From Nocardia aurantia (GTDB lineage: Bacteria > Actinomycetota > Actinomycetes > Mycobacteriales > Mycobacteriaceae): 64,000 nucleotides of DNA. Below the pieces are notes generated by a model. That model was not told the DNA's origin, ran no database searches, and worked only from the letters and a program-made list of their open reading frames with translations. The stretch lies in assembly GCF_009604425.1 (NCBI RefSeq), contig NZ_WEGI01000004.1:186001-250000 (forward strand), given 5' to 3'. The position numbers and the translations under genes were made by a program. Positions 25,902 to 35,604 of the stretch are shown in pieces (positions within the stretch are counted from its first letter, which is position 1; every line of letters starts with the position of its first letter).

Positions 25902-26690
25902 TCAGGCCAGGCGTTCGGCGCCGTCGGGAATGAGATAGCCGTCGATCGCGCGGGCCAGTTCGGCGTCGAGATGCTGTTCGTCGAGGATGTCGCGGACCAT
26001 GTCGCCGGACTGGACCGCCGACTGCGCGATGAGCAGCAGCATGGTGGCCAGCTGCTCCGGATCGCCGTCCCGGATCGACCCGTCCCGCTGACCCTCCCGG
26101 ATCACCGCGCCGAACAGCAGGATCAGCTCGCGCTGGTTGCGGCCGAGCCGGCCGAACACGTACGTCAGCATGAGGTCGGTGTCGGTGCGGAAGATCTTGT
26201 CGAACAACGGGTTGGTGCGGATCCGGTCGGCGCCGATGACGATCCCGTCGAGCAGCCGGGCTCGTGCGCTGCCGACGGTGGGGATGGCGTGCCCGACGAT
26301 GTCGCGCAGCTCCCGGACCAGCAGATCGGCGATCAGGGCGCCGGTGTCGGGCCAGCGGCGGTAGACGGTGGGCCGGCTCACTCCGGCACGGCGGGCCACT
26401 TCGGTGAGTGTGGTGCGCCGCACCCCGAACTCGGCGACGCAGGCACGGGCCGCGTCGAGGATCGCGACGTCGACCGCGGACGGATCCGCGGGGGCTCCGG
26501 GAGCCGCAGAATCGGCGTTCGACCGGGTGTCCGGGGCTTCGAGGTCGGCGGCGACGATGTTGCCGGTGCCGGGCAGGCCGCCGGAGAACTCGATGCTGGG
26601 CAGACCGATTCGGGTGGCATGCGAGTGGCTCCCCGGGTTCGGCTCGGGGTGTGAACTGCCGTTGCGGGAGCTGGGTTCGGTCGGGGACAT
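25902..26690 (-). CDS. TetR-family transcriptional regulator
   Basis: 262 residues, longer than usual because of a ~70-residue low-complexity N-terminal extension before the DNA-binding domain. The helix-turn-helix is at about residues 85-125: ARACVAEFGVRRTTLTEVARRAGVSRPTVYRRWPDTGALI. The C-terminal all-helical ligand domain ends DGYLIPDGAERLA. GGAG seven bases before the ATG supports the start, though a start nearer the HTH cannot be excluded. It lies between glpD (same strand) and the divergent AGPS-like gene and probably controls both through the palindrome at 26840-26855. Confidence 0.88.
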   Translation of the reverse strand: MSPTEPSSRNGSSHPEPNPGSHSHATRIGLPSIEFSGGLPGTGNIVAADLEAPDTRSNADSAAPGAPADPSAVDVAILDAARACVAEFGVRRTTLTEVARRAGVSRPTVYRRWPDTGALIADLLVRELRDIVGHAIPTVGSARARLLDGIVIGADRIRTNPLFDKIFRTDTDLMLTYVFGRLGRNQRELILLFGAVIREGQRDGSIRDGDPEQLATMLLLIAQSAVQSGDMVRDILDEQHLDAELARAIDGYLIPDGAERLA

Positions 26691-26839
26691 CTGGACTCCG
26701 CGATCTCGTGGTTCGCGATCTGGCTGCGACGTGTCGGGTGGACGAGGCGGTGGAACGCGGCACATCGAGCGGAACCGTCCGGTCCGAATCGTCCGGCGAC
26801 CCGGCCTCGATGGCCTCGTTACCACTTTACATCCTGTGT

Positions 26840-26855
26840 CATACTGTAACGTATG
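26840..26855. promoter_or_regulatory. palindrome over the start codon of the AGPS-like gene
   Basis: CATAC-TGTAAC-GTATG; the last three bases are the ATG at 26853. TACTGT (26842-26847), five bases before that ATG, could be a leaderless -10. A TetR bound here would block the promoter and start. If translation instead begins at the in-frame ATG at 26865, the palindrome is an ordinary promoter operator. Confidence 0.45.
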
Positions 26856-28493
26856 GGCGAGATCATGCATACCGGGACGGCGAGTTCCGAGGACGCCGCC
26901 GAGACCCGCCCGGAGATGATCTGGGACGCGTGGGGTGTGCCGGCCGGGCACACTGCGCTGCCGGAACAGATCCGGCGCCTGCTGGCCGGGGTGTTCGGCA
27001 TCTCCGGGGAACCGGTGACCCGTCGCGCCGAAGAGGATGTGCCATTACGGGTTTCGGCGCTCGGCGCGGAGGACCTGGCCGGGCTGTCGGCGGTGGTGGG
27101 CGCCGCCGAGGTGGACACCGGTGACCGGGCCCGGCTGCGGCACGCCGGCGGCAAGAGCACCCCGGACCTGCTGCGCCGCCGCGCCGACGGGCCACAGGAC
27201 GCGCCGGACGCGGTCGTCACGCCCGCCGATCACGACGAGGTGCTGCGGCTGCTGGCCTACTGTGCGGACCGGGGGATCGCGGTGGTGCCGTTCGGCGGCG
27301 GGACCAGCGTGGTCGGCGGCCTCGACCCGATCCGTGGCCGATTCGGATCCGTTGTCGCCGTGGATCTCCGGCGGCTGGACACGCTGACCGACGTGGATCC
27401 GGTCAGTGGCACGGCCACTTTCGGCGCGGGCCTCACCGGACCACACGCGGAGCGGCTGCTGGCCCGGCACGGGTTGTCGCTCGGGCATTTTCCGCAGAGT
27501 TTCGAGTTCGCCAGTATCGGCGGCTTCGCGGCGACCCGATCCTCGGGACAGGCGTCGGCCGGATACGGCCGGTTCGACGACATGATCCAGCGGCTGGTCG
27601 TCGCGACCCCCACGGGCACACTGGATCTCGGGCGTGCGCCGGCCTCGGCCGCCGGGCCCGACCTGCGGGAGCTGTTCGCGGGCTCCGAGGGCACGCTCGG
27701 TATCGTCACGGCGGTCACGCTGCGGGTGCATCCCGTGCCGGAAACCGTTGCCTACCAAGCCTGGTCGTTTCCCGACTTCGAGGCCGGGGCGGCCGCGCTG
27801 CGGCGGGTGGTGCAGACCGGGGCCGCGCCGACGGTGCTGCGGCTGTCCGACGAGGCCGAGACCGGGCTCAATCTGGCACGGGCCGGCGACATCGGCGGCA
27901 GCCCGGTCGGCGGCTGCCTGGCCGTGACCACGTTCGAGGGCACCGCCGACCATGTGGCCGCCCGCAGCGCGGAGGCGTACGCGCTGCTCGCGGCCGCGGG
28001 CGGCAGCCCGCTCGGTGAGCAGCCCGCGCGCGACTGGGAACACGGCCGGTTCGCCGCGCCCTATCTGCGGGACGCTCTGCTGGACGTCGGAATCCTGTGC
28101 GAGACACTGGAAACCGCCACCGGATGGTCGAATCTGGCCCGGTTGAAGGCGGCGGTGACGACGGCGCTGACCGAGGCGCTGACCGCGCAGGGCACGCCGC
28201 CGCTGATCATGTGCCACATCTCGCACACCTATCCCACCGGCGCGTCGCTGTACTTCACCGTCGTCGCGAAGCAGGCCGACGACCCGATCGCCGGCTGGCA
28301 GCACGCCAAGCGGGCCGCCGGGGACGCGATCGTCGCGGCCGGGGGCACCATCACCCATCACCACGCCGTCGGCGCCGACCATCGGCCGTGGCTGACCGCC
28401 GAGATCGGCGAGGCGGGGGTGCGGGTGCTGCGCGCGGTGAAGCAGGCGGTCGATCCGGCGGGAATCCTCAATCCCGGCAAGCTGATTCCGTGA
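26853..28493 (+). CDS. FAD-binding oxidase, alkyldihydroxyacetonephosphate synthase-like
   Basis: 546 residues (ATG at 26865 is an alternative, 542). FAD domain of the vanillyl-alcohol-oxidase family: AVVTPADHDEVLRLLAYCADRGIAVVPFGGGTSVVGGL (binding of pyrophosphate), then ASIGGFAATRSSGQASAGYGRFDD and SEGTLGIVTAVTLRVHPVPE. The C-terminus has HISHTYPTGASLYFTVV and ITHHHAVGADHRPWL, the His-rich active-site pattern of AGPS, which swaps an acyl for an alkyl group on DHAP. It may make an ether lipid precursor or act on a related glycerolipid. Downstream DAG kinase and divergent glpD support a glycerolipid role. Confidence 0.9.
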   Translation: MGEIMHTGTASSEDAAETRPEMIWDAWGVPAGHTALPEQIRRLLAGVFGISGEPVTRRAEEDVPLRVSALGAEDLAGLSAVVGAAEVDTGDRARLRHAGGKSTPDLLRRRADGPQDAPDAVVTPADHDEVLRLLAYCADRGIAVVPFGGGTSVVGGLDPIRGRFGSVVAVDLRRLDTLTDVDPVSGTATFGAGLTGPHAERLLARHGLSLGHFPQSFEFASIGGFAATRSSGQASAGYGRFDDMIQRLVVATPTGTLDLGRAPASAAGPDLRELFAGSEGTLGIVTAVTLRVHPVPETVAYQAWSFPDFEAGAAALRRVVQTGAAPTVLRLSDEAETGLNLARAGDIGGSPVGGCLAVTTFEGTADHVAARSAEAYALLAAAGGSPLGEQPARDWEHGRFAAPYLRDALLDVGILCETLETATGWSNLARLKAAVTTALTEALTAQGTPPLIMCHISHTYPTGASLYFTVVAKQADDPIAGWQHAKRAAGDAIVAAGGTITHHHAVGADHRPWLTAEIGEAGVRVLRAVKQAVDPAGILNPGKLIP

Positions 28494-28523
28494 GTGCGCT
28501 ACGGTCGGGCCCGGTGAGGTGGT

Positions 28524-29549
28524 GTGGTGCGTGAAATTCTGCTGGTGACCAACCCGCTGTCCGGCCACGGCAAGGGGCTGGCGGCGGCCACGGCCGCGCG
28601 GGCCCGGTTCGACGCCCGGGGCGTGCGGGTGCGCGAGGTGTGCGGGGCGACGGCCGACGAGACCCGGCGGCTGGTCGCGGCCGCCGTCGCCGCGCCGGAG
28701 GCGCCCGCCGCGGTCGTCTGCGCGGGTGGTGACGGCCTGATCTGCGTGGTGCTGCAGGCCCTGGCCGGCAGCGACGTGCCGCTGGGGCTGCTGCCCGGCG
28801 GCACCGGCAACGATCTGGCCCGAGAGCTCGGCATTCCGGAGGGCGATCCGGAGCGCGCGGCCGACATCGTCTGCGACGGGACGGTCCGGACGATCGATCT
28901 GGGTCTGGTCGAGACCGGCGAACACATGCTACCCGCGCCCGAAACCGGCTCGGTGGAGCGGGATTTCGGTGATCCGGCACCCGGTGCGCTGCGCTTCGCG
29001 ACCGTGGCGGCCACCGGGTTCGACGCGCGAGTGACACTGCGCGCCAACCGGATGCGCCGCCCGAAGGGATCGCTGCGATACAGCCTGGCGGCGCTGCTCG
29101 AACTCACCGGGCGTCTCGCGGTGCCGTATCGCATCGAATTGCCGGACAGCGCAAGGAAAGTCGATACCGGCGACGGATCGACGGGGCCGATCACGACCGG
29201 ACCGGTCGCCGAAGCGGTCATGGTCGCCGTCGGCAACACCCGCAGCTACGGCGGCGGCATGCTGATCTGCCCGGACGCCGCCCTCGACGACGGACTGCTC
29301 GACGTGACCGTGGTCGGCCGGATGACCCGGCCGGAGATGGCGCGGTTGCTGCCGGCCCTGGCCGCCGGTCGGCGCATCGAACATCCGGCGGTGGTCCAGT
29401 ATCGGACGCCGTCGGTGCGAGTGTCGGCCGCGGCGCCGGTGACCGCCGACGGGGAGCCGATCGGGATGTTGCCCGCGGTCTTCCGCGCGCTGCCCGCGGC
29501 CCGCCCCATGCTGGTGCCCGGCGCGAATTCGCCGCGTATGTTTCCGTGA
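28524..29549 (+). CDS. Diacylglycerol kinase (DagK/LCB5 family)
   Basis: 341 residues. ILLVTNPLSGHGKG is the N-terminal nucleotide-binding signature, CAGGDGLICVVLQAL is the GGDG catalytic motif, and LLPGGTGNDLARELG completes it. The C-terminal beta-sandwich carries SYGGGMLICPDAALDDGLLDVTVVG. The family phosphorylates diacylglycerol (or a related lipid); the M. tuberculosis homologue Rv2252 feeds phosphatidylinositol mannoside synthesis. Two adjacent GTG codons (28524 and 28527) could start it. It follows the AGPS-like gene by 30 bases and is probably co-transcribed. Confidence 0.93.
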   Translation: MVREILLVTNPLSGHGKGLAAATAARARFDARGVRVREVCGATADETRRLVAAAVAAPEAPAAVVCAGGDGLICVVLQALAGSDVPLGLLPGGTGNDLARELGIPEGDPERAADIVCDGTVRTIDLGLVETGEHMLPAPETGSVERDFGDPAPGALRFATVAATGFDARVTLRANRMRRPKGSLRYSLAALLELTGRLAVPYRIELPDSARKVDTGDGSTGPITTGPVAEAVMVAVGNTRSYGGGMLICPDAALDDGLLDVTVVGRMTRPEMARLLPALAAGRRIEHPAVVQYRTPSVRVSAAAPVTADGEPIGMLPAVFRALPAARPMLVPGANSPRMFP

Positions 29550-29969
29550 CACGCCGTACGGAAGCGGCGAAATGCCGCCATTGCCGGGTGTGATCGAATT
29601 CACCGCCGGTGCCCAACGGTGAAATACGGGTTCGCCGGAAACGTGCTGAGACCCGATTCGAGTGCGGAAATCCGCCACTGTCTCATTCCGTTCGGAACCA
29701 TCGGACTGTCCGGTGCCGGTCGTGCCGGCGCGCGGAGCGGGTGGCGGGCGCCGATCCGGCGCCTCGCCGAAACCGGCCGACCTGCGGGTCCGGCGATCGC
29801 GACTGTGACGGTCGACAGCCCCGCCGGGCGGCCGATAGTGTCCCATCCCGGCCGCGTCGCCGGCCTCGTGACCGGGAAACTTAGGGCAACGCAAGTGATT
29901 CGGACAGAACCTGAGAAAAGGCTTTGGATTCGGTTTCCGTGCCGGAAACGGCGGTAATCTAGTTGGCGT

Positions 29970-30012
29970 GGGCGGGGTTTTCGGTGTCCCTCATCCGCCG
30001 AAAGCCCCGCCC
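29970..30012. terminator. 15-bp hairpin upstream of valS
   Basis: GGGCGGGGTTTTCGG (29970-29984) pairs with CCGAAAGCCCCGCCC (29998-30012) through one G-T pair, loop 13. If valS starts at the promoter at 30059, the hairpin lies upstream of it and acts as a terminator for readthrough from the DAG kinase operon. If transcription starts further upstream, it would instead be a leader structure. Confidence 0.5.
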
Positions 30013-30058
30013 TTCGGGTATCTGCCGACCCTTTTAGGTTGTGAGCCCCTCCACTCCT

Positions 30059-30064
30059 TAGAAT
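30059..30064 (+). promoter_or_regulatory. leaderless -10 of valS
   Basis: TAGAAT, exactly six bases before the GTG at 30071. No Shine-Dalgarno is present between them. Confidence 0.55.
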
Positions 30065-30070
30065 CGCACG

Positions 30071-32785
30071 GTGACCAGCGCAGCCCCTGAGAACTCACGC
30101 AATCGTGCCGACGACCTCCCCAAGAGCTGGAACCCCGGCGATGTAGAGGCCGAACTGTACGAGGGCTGGGTAGCGGCCGGTTACTTCCATGCCGACGCCG
30201 GCAGCGACAAGCCCGCCTACTCGATCGTGCTGCCGCCGCCGAACGTGACCGGCAATCTGCACATGGGCCACGCCTTCGACCACACCCTCATGGACCTGCT
30301 GACCCGCCGCAAGCGGATGCAGGGGTACGAGGTGCTGTGGCTGCCCGGCATGGACCACGCCGGCATCGCCACCCAGAGCGTGGTGGAGAAGCAGCTCGCC
30401 GCCGACGGCAAGACCAAGGAGGACTTCGGCCGCGAGCTGTTCATCGACAAGGTCTGGGACTGGAAGCGCGAGTCCAGCGGCGCGATCCAGGGCCAGATGC
30501 GCCGCCTCGGCGACGGCGTCGACTGGGCCCGCGACCGCTTCACCATGGACGACGGCCTGTCGCGTGCCGTGCAGACCATCTTCAAGCGCCTGTACGACGC
30601 GGGCCTGATCTACCGCGCCGAGCGCCTGGTGAACTGGTCGCCGGTGCTGCAGACGGCCATCTCCGACGTCGAGGTGAAGTACGAGGACGTGGAGGGCGAG
30701 CTCGTCTCGCTGCGCTACGGCTCACTGAACGACGACGAACCGCACGTGATCGTCGCCACCACCCGGGTGGAGACCATGCTCGGCGACACCGCGGTGGCGG
30801 TGCATCCCGAGGACGAGCGGTACCGGGACCTGATCGGCTCCACGGTGTACCACCCGATCACCGGCCGGCAGATCCCGATCGTCGCCGACGATTACGTCGA
30901 CCCCGAATTCGGTTCCGGCGCAGTGAAGATCACGCCCGCGCACGATCCGAACGACTTCGAACTCGGCCTGCGGCACAACCTGCCGATGCCGACCATCATG
31001 GACAAGTCGGGCAAGATCGCCGACAGCGGAACCGAATTCGACGGCATGGACCGGTTCGAGGCGCGTGTGAAGATCCGCGAGCGGCTGGCCGAGGAGGGCC
31101 GGGTGGTCGCCGAGAAGCGGCCGTACGTCCACAGTGTCGGTCACTCCGAACGGTCCGGTGAGCCCATCGAGCCCCGGCTGTCGATGCAGTGGTGGGTGAA
31201 GGTGGAATCGGTGGCGAAGGCCGCCGGTGACGCGGTCCGCGACGGCGACGTGACGATCTACCCGGCGAGCCAGGAACCGCGCTGGTTCGAATGGGTCGAC
31301 AACATGCACGACTGGTGCATCTCCCGGCAACTGTGGTGGGGCCACCGGATCCCGATCTGGTACGGCCCCGAGGGCGACGTCGTGTGCGTCGGCCCGGACG
31401 AGCAGGCCCCCGAGGGCTATGTGCAGGACCCGGACGTGCTCGACACCTGGTTCTCCTCCGGACTGTGGCCGTTCTCCACCATGGGCTGGCCGGACTCCTC
31501 ACCGGAGCTGGCGAAGTTCTATCCGACCAGCGTGCTCGTCACCGGTTACGACATCCTGTTCTTCTGGGTGGCGCGGATGATGATGTTCGGCATGTTCGTG
31601 TCCGAGGACGCGGCGATCACCACCGGCAAGGATCCGCGGCGCAAGCAGGTGCCGTTCGACGACGTGTTCCTGCACGGCCTGATCCGCGACGAATTCGGCC
31701 GCAAGTACTCGAAGTCCAAGGGCATCGGCGTCGATCCGCTGGTGTGGATCGACGAATACGGCGCCGACGCAACACGTTTCACGCTCGCGCGGGGTGCGCA
31801 GCCGGGCAGCGACCTGTCCGTCGGCGAACCGCACGTGCAGGCGTCCCGAAACTTCGTCACCAAGCTGTACAACGCCACCAGGTTCGCGCTGATGAACGGC
31901 GCCGTGCCGGGCGAGCTGCCCGCGCGCGCCGCGCTCACCGACGCCGACCGCTGGATCCTCGATCGGCTGAACGAGGTTCGCGCCGAAGTGGATTCGTCGT
32001 TCGAGCGGTACGAGTTCGGCAAGGCCTGCGAGGCGCTCTATCACTTCACCTGGGACGAATTCTGTTCCTGGTACCTGGAACTGGCCAAGGTGCAGTTCGC
32101 CGAATCGGCCGAGCGGGCCGCCGCGACCCGCGTGGTGCTGGGCACGGTGCTCGACGCCGTGCTGCGGCTGCTGCATCCGGCCATGCCGTTCGTCACCGAA
32201 TCTCTGTGGCTGGCCCTGACCACCGACGAGCGGGGTGCGCGTACCGCCGGCGAGTCGATCGTGATCGCCGCCTGGCCACAGGATTCCGGTGTGCCCGCGG
32301 ACGAGGTTGCGGCGCAGCGTATCTCGGACGCGCAGCGGTTGATCACGGAGATCCGGCGGTTCCGCAGCGATCAGGGGCTCATCGACAGCCAGAAGGTGGC
32401 CGCGCGGATCGTCGGCGTCGGCGCCGCGGATCTGGACGGTCAGCTGGCCGCGATCACCAACCTGGCCCGGCTCACCGACGCCGCCGACGGATTCGCGGCC
32501 ACCGCCTCGTTGGAGGTGCGGCTGTCCGCGGCGACGGTGACCGTCGAGATCGACACCTCCGGGACGATCGACCTCGACGCCGAACGCCGCCGGCTGGAGA
32601 AGGATCTCGCCGCCGCGCAGAAGGAATTGACCGGCACCGCAGCGAAATTGGGTAACGAGGCGTTCCTGGCCAAGGCGCCCGACGAGGTGGTCGCCAAGAT
32701 CCGTGCCCGGCGGGAGATCGCTGAGGCGGAGGTGGCCCGGATCGGGGCGCGCCTGGACGAGATCGCGAAACTGGCCGGTAAGTGA
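30071..32785 (+). CDS. valS: Valyl-tRNA synthetase
   Basis: 904 residues. Class I synthetase signature HMGH at 64-67 (HIGH motif) in [13 protein letters not shown]; the CP1 editing domain spans roughly 190-350 ([17 protein letters not shown]); the anticodon-binding domain and a C-terminal coiled coil ([23 protein letters not shown]) follow. The second catalytic signature reads KYSKS at 545-549, where most class I enzymes have KMSKS, with GIG in place of GNV/GNG after it. It charges tRNA-Val with valine. The GTG start is probably leaderless. The stop overlaps the folC GTG. Confidence 0.97.
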   Translation: MTSAAPENSRNRADDLPKSWNPGDVEAELYEGWVAAGYFHADAGSDKPAYSIVLPPPNVTGNLHMGHAFDHTLMDLLTRRKRMQGYEVLWLPGMDHAGIATQSVVEKQLAADGKTKEDFGRELFIDKVWDWKRESSGAIQGQMRRLGDGVDWARDRFTMDDGLSRAVQTIFKRLYDAGLIYRAERLVNWSPVLQTAISDVEVKYEDVEGELVSLRYGSLNDDEPHVIVATTRVETMLGDTAVAVHPEDERYRDLIGSTVYHPITGRQIPIVADDYVDPEFGSGAVKITPAHDPNDFELGLRHNLPMPTIMDKSGKIADSGTEFDGMDRFEARVKIRERLAEEGRVVAEKRPYVHSVGHSERSGEPIEPRLSMQWWVKVESVAKAAGDAVRDGDVTIYPASQEPRWFEWVDNMHDWCISRQLWWGHRIPIWYGPEGDVVCVGPDEQAPEGYVQDPDVLDTWFSSGLWPFSTMGWPDSSPELAKFYPTSVLVTGYDILFFWVARMMMFGMFVSEDAAITTGKDPRRKQVPFDDVFLHGLIRDEFGRKYSKSKGIGVDPLVWIDEYGADATRFTLARGAQPGSDLSVGEPHVQASRNFVTKLYNATRFALMNGAVPGELPARAALTDADRWILDRLNEVRAEVDSSFERYEFGKACEALYHFTWDEFCSWYLELAKVQFAESAERAAATRVVLGTVLDAVLRLLHPAMPFVTESLWLALTTDERGARTAGESIVIAAWPQDSGVPADEVAAQRISDAQRLITEIRRFRSDQGLIDSQKVAARIVGVGAADLDGQLAAITNLARLTDAADGFAATASLEVRLSAATVTVEIDTSGTIDLDAERRRLEKDLAAAQKELTGTAAKLGNEAFLAKAPDEVVAKIRARREIAEAEVARIGARLDEIAKLAGK

Positions 32786-34260
32786 CGACGAGCGGGAGTG
32801 AGGCAGGCGTGAACGCGGAACCGGAGCATCAGCACGGGGGCGCCGGGCGCCTGCACTCGGGCCCGTCCCCGGTCGATCTGGCCGAGATGGCGCTGGCCGA
32901 GGCCGAACTCGACGCGCGGTGGGGCGAGCAGAAGATCGAGCCCTCGCTCACCCGCATCGCCACCCTGATGGATCTGCTGGGCTCGCCGCAGCAGTCGTAT
33001 CCGGCCATCCACGTCGCCGGTACCAACGGCAAGACGTCGGTGACCCGGATGATCGACTCGCTGCTGACCGCGCTGCACCGGCGCACCGGCCGGTTCACCA
33101 GCCCGCACCTGCAGCTGACGACCGAGCGCATCGCGATCGACAACGCGCCGATCACCCCCGCGCGGTACGTCGAGACCTACCGCGAACTGCTGCCGTACGT
33201 CGAGATGATCGACGAGCGGTCGCAGGCGGCCGGTGGCCCGCGGCTGAGCAAGTTCGAGGTGCTCACCGCCATGGCCTACGCCGCGTTCGCGGAGGCGCCG
33301 GTGGATGTCGCCGTGATCGAGACCGGGATGGGTGGCACCTGGGACGCCACCAACGTCGTCGACGGGCAGGTCGCGGTGATCACTCCGATCGGCCTCGACC
33401 ACACCGACTACCTGGGTTCGGACCTGACCTCGATCGCGGGGGAGAAGGCCGGGATCATCAAGGCCGCGCCGAAGGATCTGCTGGTACCGCGCGACACCGT
33501 CGCGATCATCGGCCGGCAGGAACCGGAGGCGATGGAGGTGCTGCTACGCCGGGCCGTGGCCGCCGACGCCGCCGTCGCGCGGGCCGGCTCGGAATTCCGG
33601 GTGCTGTCGCGGCGGATCGCCGTCGGCGGGCAGGTGCTGGAGCTGCAAGGCCTGGGCGGGGTGTACGACGAGATCTTCCTGCCGCTGCACGGCAAGCACC
33701 AGGCCGACAACGCGGCGCTGGCGCTGGCGGCGGTCGAGGCGTTCTTCGGCGCCGGGGCCGAGCGGCAACTCGACATCGACGCGGTGCGAGCGGGTTTCGC
33801 GAGCGCGATCAGTCCCGGCCGGATGGAGCGGATGCGCAGCGCGCCCACCATCTTCCTCGACGCCGCGCACAATCCGGACGGTGCGCGCGCCCTGGCCGCC
33901 ACGCTGACCGAGGAGTTCGATTTCCGTAAGCTGATCGGCGTGGTCGCGGTGCTGGCGGACAAGGACGTCGACGGCATGCTGACCGCCCTGGAACCGATCT
34001 TCGACGAGATCGTGGTCACCACCAACGGCTCCCCGCGCGCGATGCCGGTCGACGATCTGGCCGACCGGGCGGTGCAGCGGTTCGGCGACGAGCGGGTCGT
34101 TTCGGCCACCACCCTGGCCGACGCGGTCGAGACCGCCATCGCTCTCGCCGAGGAGGCCGGGGACACCGGCGAGCCGATCTCGGGGGCGGGCATCGTCATC
34201 ACCGGATCGGTGGTCACCGCCGGTGCGGCCCGATCGCTGTTCGGAAAGGATCCGCAATGA
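32782..34260 (+). CDS. folC: Bifunctional folylpolyglutamate/dihydrofolate synthase
   Basis: 492 residues from the GTG at 32782, which overlaps the valS stop (GTGA). A second in-frame GTG at 32809 has GGGAG and GAGG at better spacing and is an equal candidate. The Mur-ligase-type ATP-binding loop is [10 protein letters not shown] near residue 76, followed by [20 protein letters not shown] and [13 protein letters not shown], the FolC diagnostic motifs. The enzyme adds glutamate to dihydropteroate and folates. The next gene overlaps by four bases, so valS-folC-DUF4233 read as one operon. Confidence 0.96.
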   Translation: MTTSGSEAGVNAEPEHQHGGAGRLHSGPSPVDLAEMALAEAELDARWGEQKIEPSLTRIATLMDLLGSPQQSYPAIHVAGTNGKTSVTRMIDSLLTALHRRTGRFTSPHLQLTTERIAIDNAPITPARYVETYRELLPYVEMIDERSQAAGGPRLSKFEVLTAMAYAAFAEAPVDVAVIETGMGGTWDATNVVDGQVAVITPIGLDHTDYLGSDLTSIAGEKAGIIKAAPKDLLVPRDTVAIIGRQEPEAMEVLLRRAVAADAAVARAGSEFRVLSRRIAVGGQVLELQGLGGVYDEIFLPLHGKHQADNAALALAAVEAFFGAGAERQLDIDAVRAGFASAISPGRMERMRSAPTIFLDAAHNPDGARALAATLTEEFDFRKLIGVVAVLADKDVDGMLTALEPIFDEIVVTTNGSPRAMPVDDLADRAVQRFGDERVVSATTLADAVETAIALAEEAGDTGEPISGAGIVITGSVVTAGAARSLFGKDPQ

Positions 34261-34676
34261 GTGGTGAGGAAGGACAGCCGGCCGTTCCGCCGCCGGCCAC
34301 CGATCCGTGGAAGGGCCTGCGCGGTGTGATGGCCGGCACGCTGGTGCTGGAGGCCATCACCGTCCTGCTGGCGTTGCCCGTGGTCGGGGCGGTCGGCGGC
34401 GGGCTGAGCTGGTGGTCGGTGCTGTGCCTGGTCGGTCTGGCGGTGCTGATGTTCGCGGGCGCCGGGTTGCAGCGCCGGTCCTGGGCGCTGGGATTCAATC
34501 TCGGCCTGCAGGCGTTGGTGCTCGCCGGTACCGCGATTCATGTGTCCATCGGCGTCATCGGGGTGATCTTCGCCGCGGTGTGGGCGTTCATCCTGGTGCT
34601 GCGCCACGACGTCAAGCGCCGGATGGAACAGGGCCTGCTGCCGAGCCAACGGGCCGCGGCCGGGTCCGGATCGTGA
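34257..34676 (+). CDS. DUF4233 membrane protein
   Basis: 139 residues with four hydrophobic helices at about 25-45, 51-68, 79-95 and 97-113. An acidic/Pro-rich N-terminus precedes WKGLRGVMAGTLVLEAITVLLALPVV, the DUF4233 opening. The charged tail (RHDVKRRMEQGLLP) should be cytoplasmic. The family is conserved beside folC and ndk in mycobacteria (Rv2446c recalled) with no known function. The ATG overlaps the folC stop (ATGA). Confidence 0.88.
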   Translation: MSGEEGQPAVPPPATDPWKGLRGVMAGTLVLEAITVLLALPVVGAVGGGLSWWSVLCLVGLAVLMFAGAGLQRRSWALGFNLGLQALVLAGTAIHVSIGVIGVIFAAVWAFILVLRHDVKRRMEQGLLPSQRAAAGSGS

Positions 34677-34725
34677 TCCGGCGGCCGCGCGAGTCCCGAC
34701 GTCGCTCCCGGGGTCAGGTGCCTTA

Positions 34726-34731
34726 TAGGCT
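34726..34731 (+). promoter_or_regulatory. leaderless -10 of ndk
   Basis: TAGGCT, six bases before the GTG at 34738. A second GTG at 34732 begins only one base after the hexamer, so 34738 is the better start. Confidence 0.5.
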
Positions 34732-34737
34732 GTGCCT

Positions 34738-35154
34738 GTGACTGAGCAGACGTTGGTACTCATCAAGCCCGACGGCGTGGCCCGGGGACTGATCGGTGAG
34801 ATCATCACCCGGATCGAGCGCAAGGGCCTGAGGATCGCCGCCCTGGAGCTGAAGCAGGTCGGCGACGACCTGGCCGGTTCCCACTACGCCGAGCATGCCG
34901 ACAAGCCGTTCTACGCCTCCCTGATCGAGTTCATCACCTCCGGCCCGGTCCTCGCGGCCGTGCTCGAAGGCCCGCGCGCCATCGCCGCGTTCCGGCAGAT
35001 CGCCGGCGGCACCGATCCGGTCGAGAAGGCCGTGCCGGGCAGCATCCGCGGCGACTACGCCCTGGAGACCCAGTACAACCTCGTGCACGGGTCCGATTCC
35101 CCCGATTCCGCCAAGCGCGAGATCGCGCTCTGGTTCCCCGAATTCGCCCAGTAG
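34738..35154 (+). CDS. ndk: Nucleoside diphosphate kinase
   Basis: 138 residues, standard length. [16 protein letters not shown] at the N-terminus and the active-site His117 in NLVHGSDS, which carries the phosphate during transfer between NTP and [21 protein letters not shown] is the NDK signature. No Shine-Dalgarno before the GTG; the position of TAGGCT suggests a leaderless mRNA. It stands between DUF4233 and rne, as in mycobacteria. Confidence 0.97.
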   Translation: MTEQTLVLIKPDGVARGLIGEIITRIERKGLRIAALELKQVGDDLAGSHYAEHADKPFYASLIEFITSGPVLAAVLEGPRAIAAFRQIAGGTDPVEKAVPGSIRGDYALETQYNLVHGSDSPDSAKREIALWFPEFAQ

Positions 35155-35604
35155 CCGACGGCTTCGCCGCCCTCGGGAACGACCTGCCCGGGGGCCCGCT
35201 CAGCGGCCCGGACCAGCGAACACAGCGTCGATGGCGAAGGTGTCCCACCGGATATGGGATACTGGGAACGGAAGTGATGGATATCCGCCGCCGTGGCGGG
35301 TGACGAACACTACCGAATGGCACCGCGGTTCGACGCCGATCATCGCTGCCCCGGACGGTTACCAAGACTCGGCTGTCCGGCGCGCGCTGGATGATTGCTC
35401 GGACCCTGGTGTCGAAGCCAACAGCCAGGCGCCGCGTGACCAGTTAGCCCGACGAAAGACGTACGAATGGTGATAACCGGGCACGCGGGGCGAAGACCAC
35501 AGGACCTTGCGCCCGCACGGGCGTGAGGCAGACGGACAGCGCCCCCGCGTCGGCCGCGTCACCCTCCTGACGGAGGGACGCGCCCGGGGGCCCGAGGAGA
35601 TTTC
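35155..35604 (+). other. 450-base gene-free leader region of rne
   Basis: No gene is convincing here. Possible hairpins are CGCCCG-CA-CGGGCG near 35511, CCCTCC-TGAC-GGAGGG (35562-35577) and a GGGCCC-rich element just before the Shine-Dalgarno. A possible -10, GATACT, lies at about 35258-35263. RNase E mRNAs in other bacteria have long structured leaders that let the enzyme control its own message; this region has room for that but nothing here proves it. Confidence 0.4.

Larger units (their letters stand above)
29550..30070. other. gene-free 520-bp region upstream of valS
   Basis: No convincing gene: the longest frame here (29619-29957, plus strand) has no Shine-Dalgarno, an unsorted composition and third positions unlike its neighbours. 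The region contains a small GCGGC-GAAAT-GCCGC hairpin near 29567, the large hairpin at 29970-30012 and the valS promoter. No T-box antiterminator motif was seen. Confidence 0.5.

Noticed and set aside
29619..29957. 112-codon frame upstream of valS
   Set aside because: No ribosome binding site, irregular third positions and no recognised family.
29940..30070. T-box riboswitch before valS
   Set aside because: There is a hairpin, but no T-box consensus bulge or specifier loop was recognised, and the likely promoter lies downstream of it.
35231..35473. 80-codon frame in the rne leader
   Set aside because: No Shine-Dalgarno, composition unlike neighbouring genes, and no recognised family; the region is better explained as leader.
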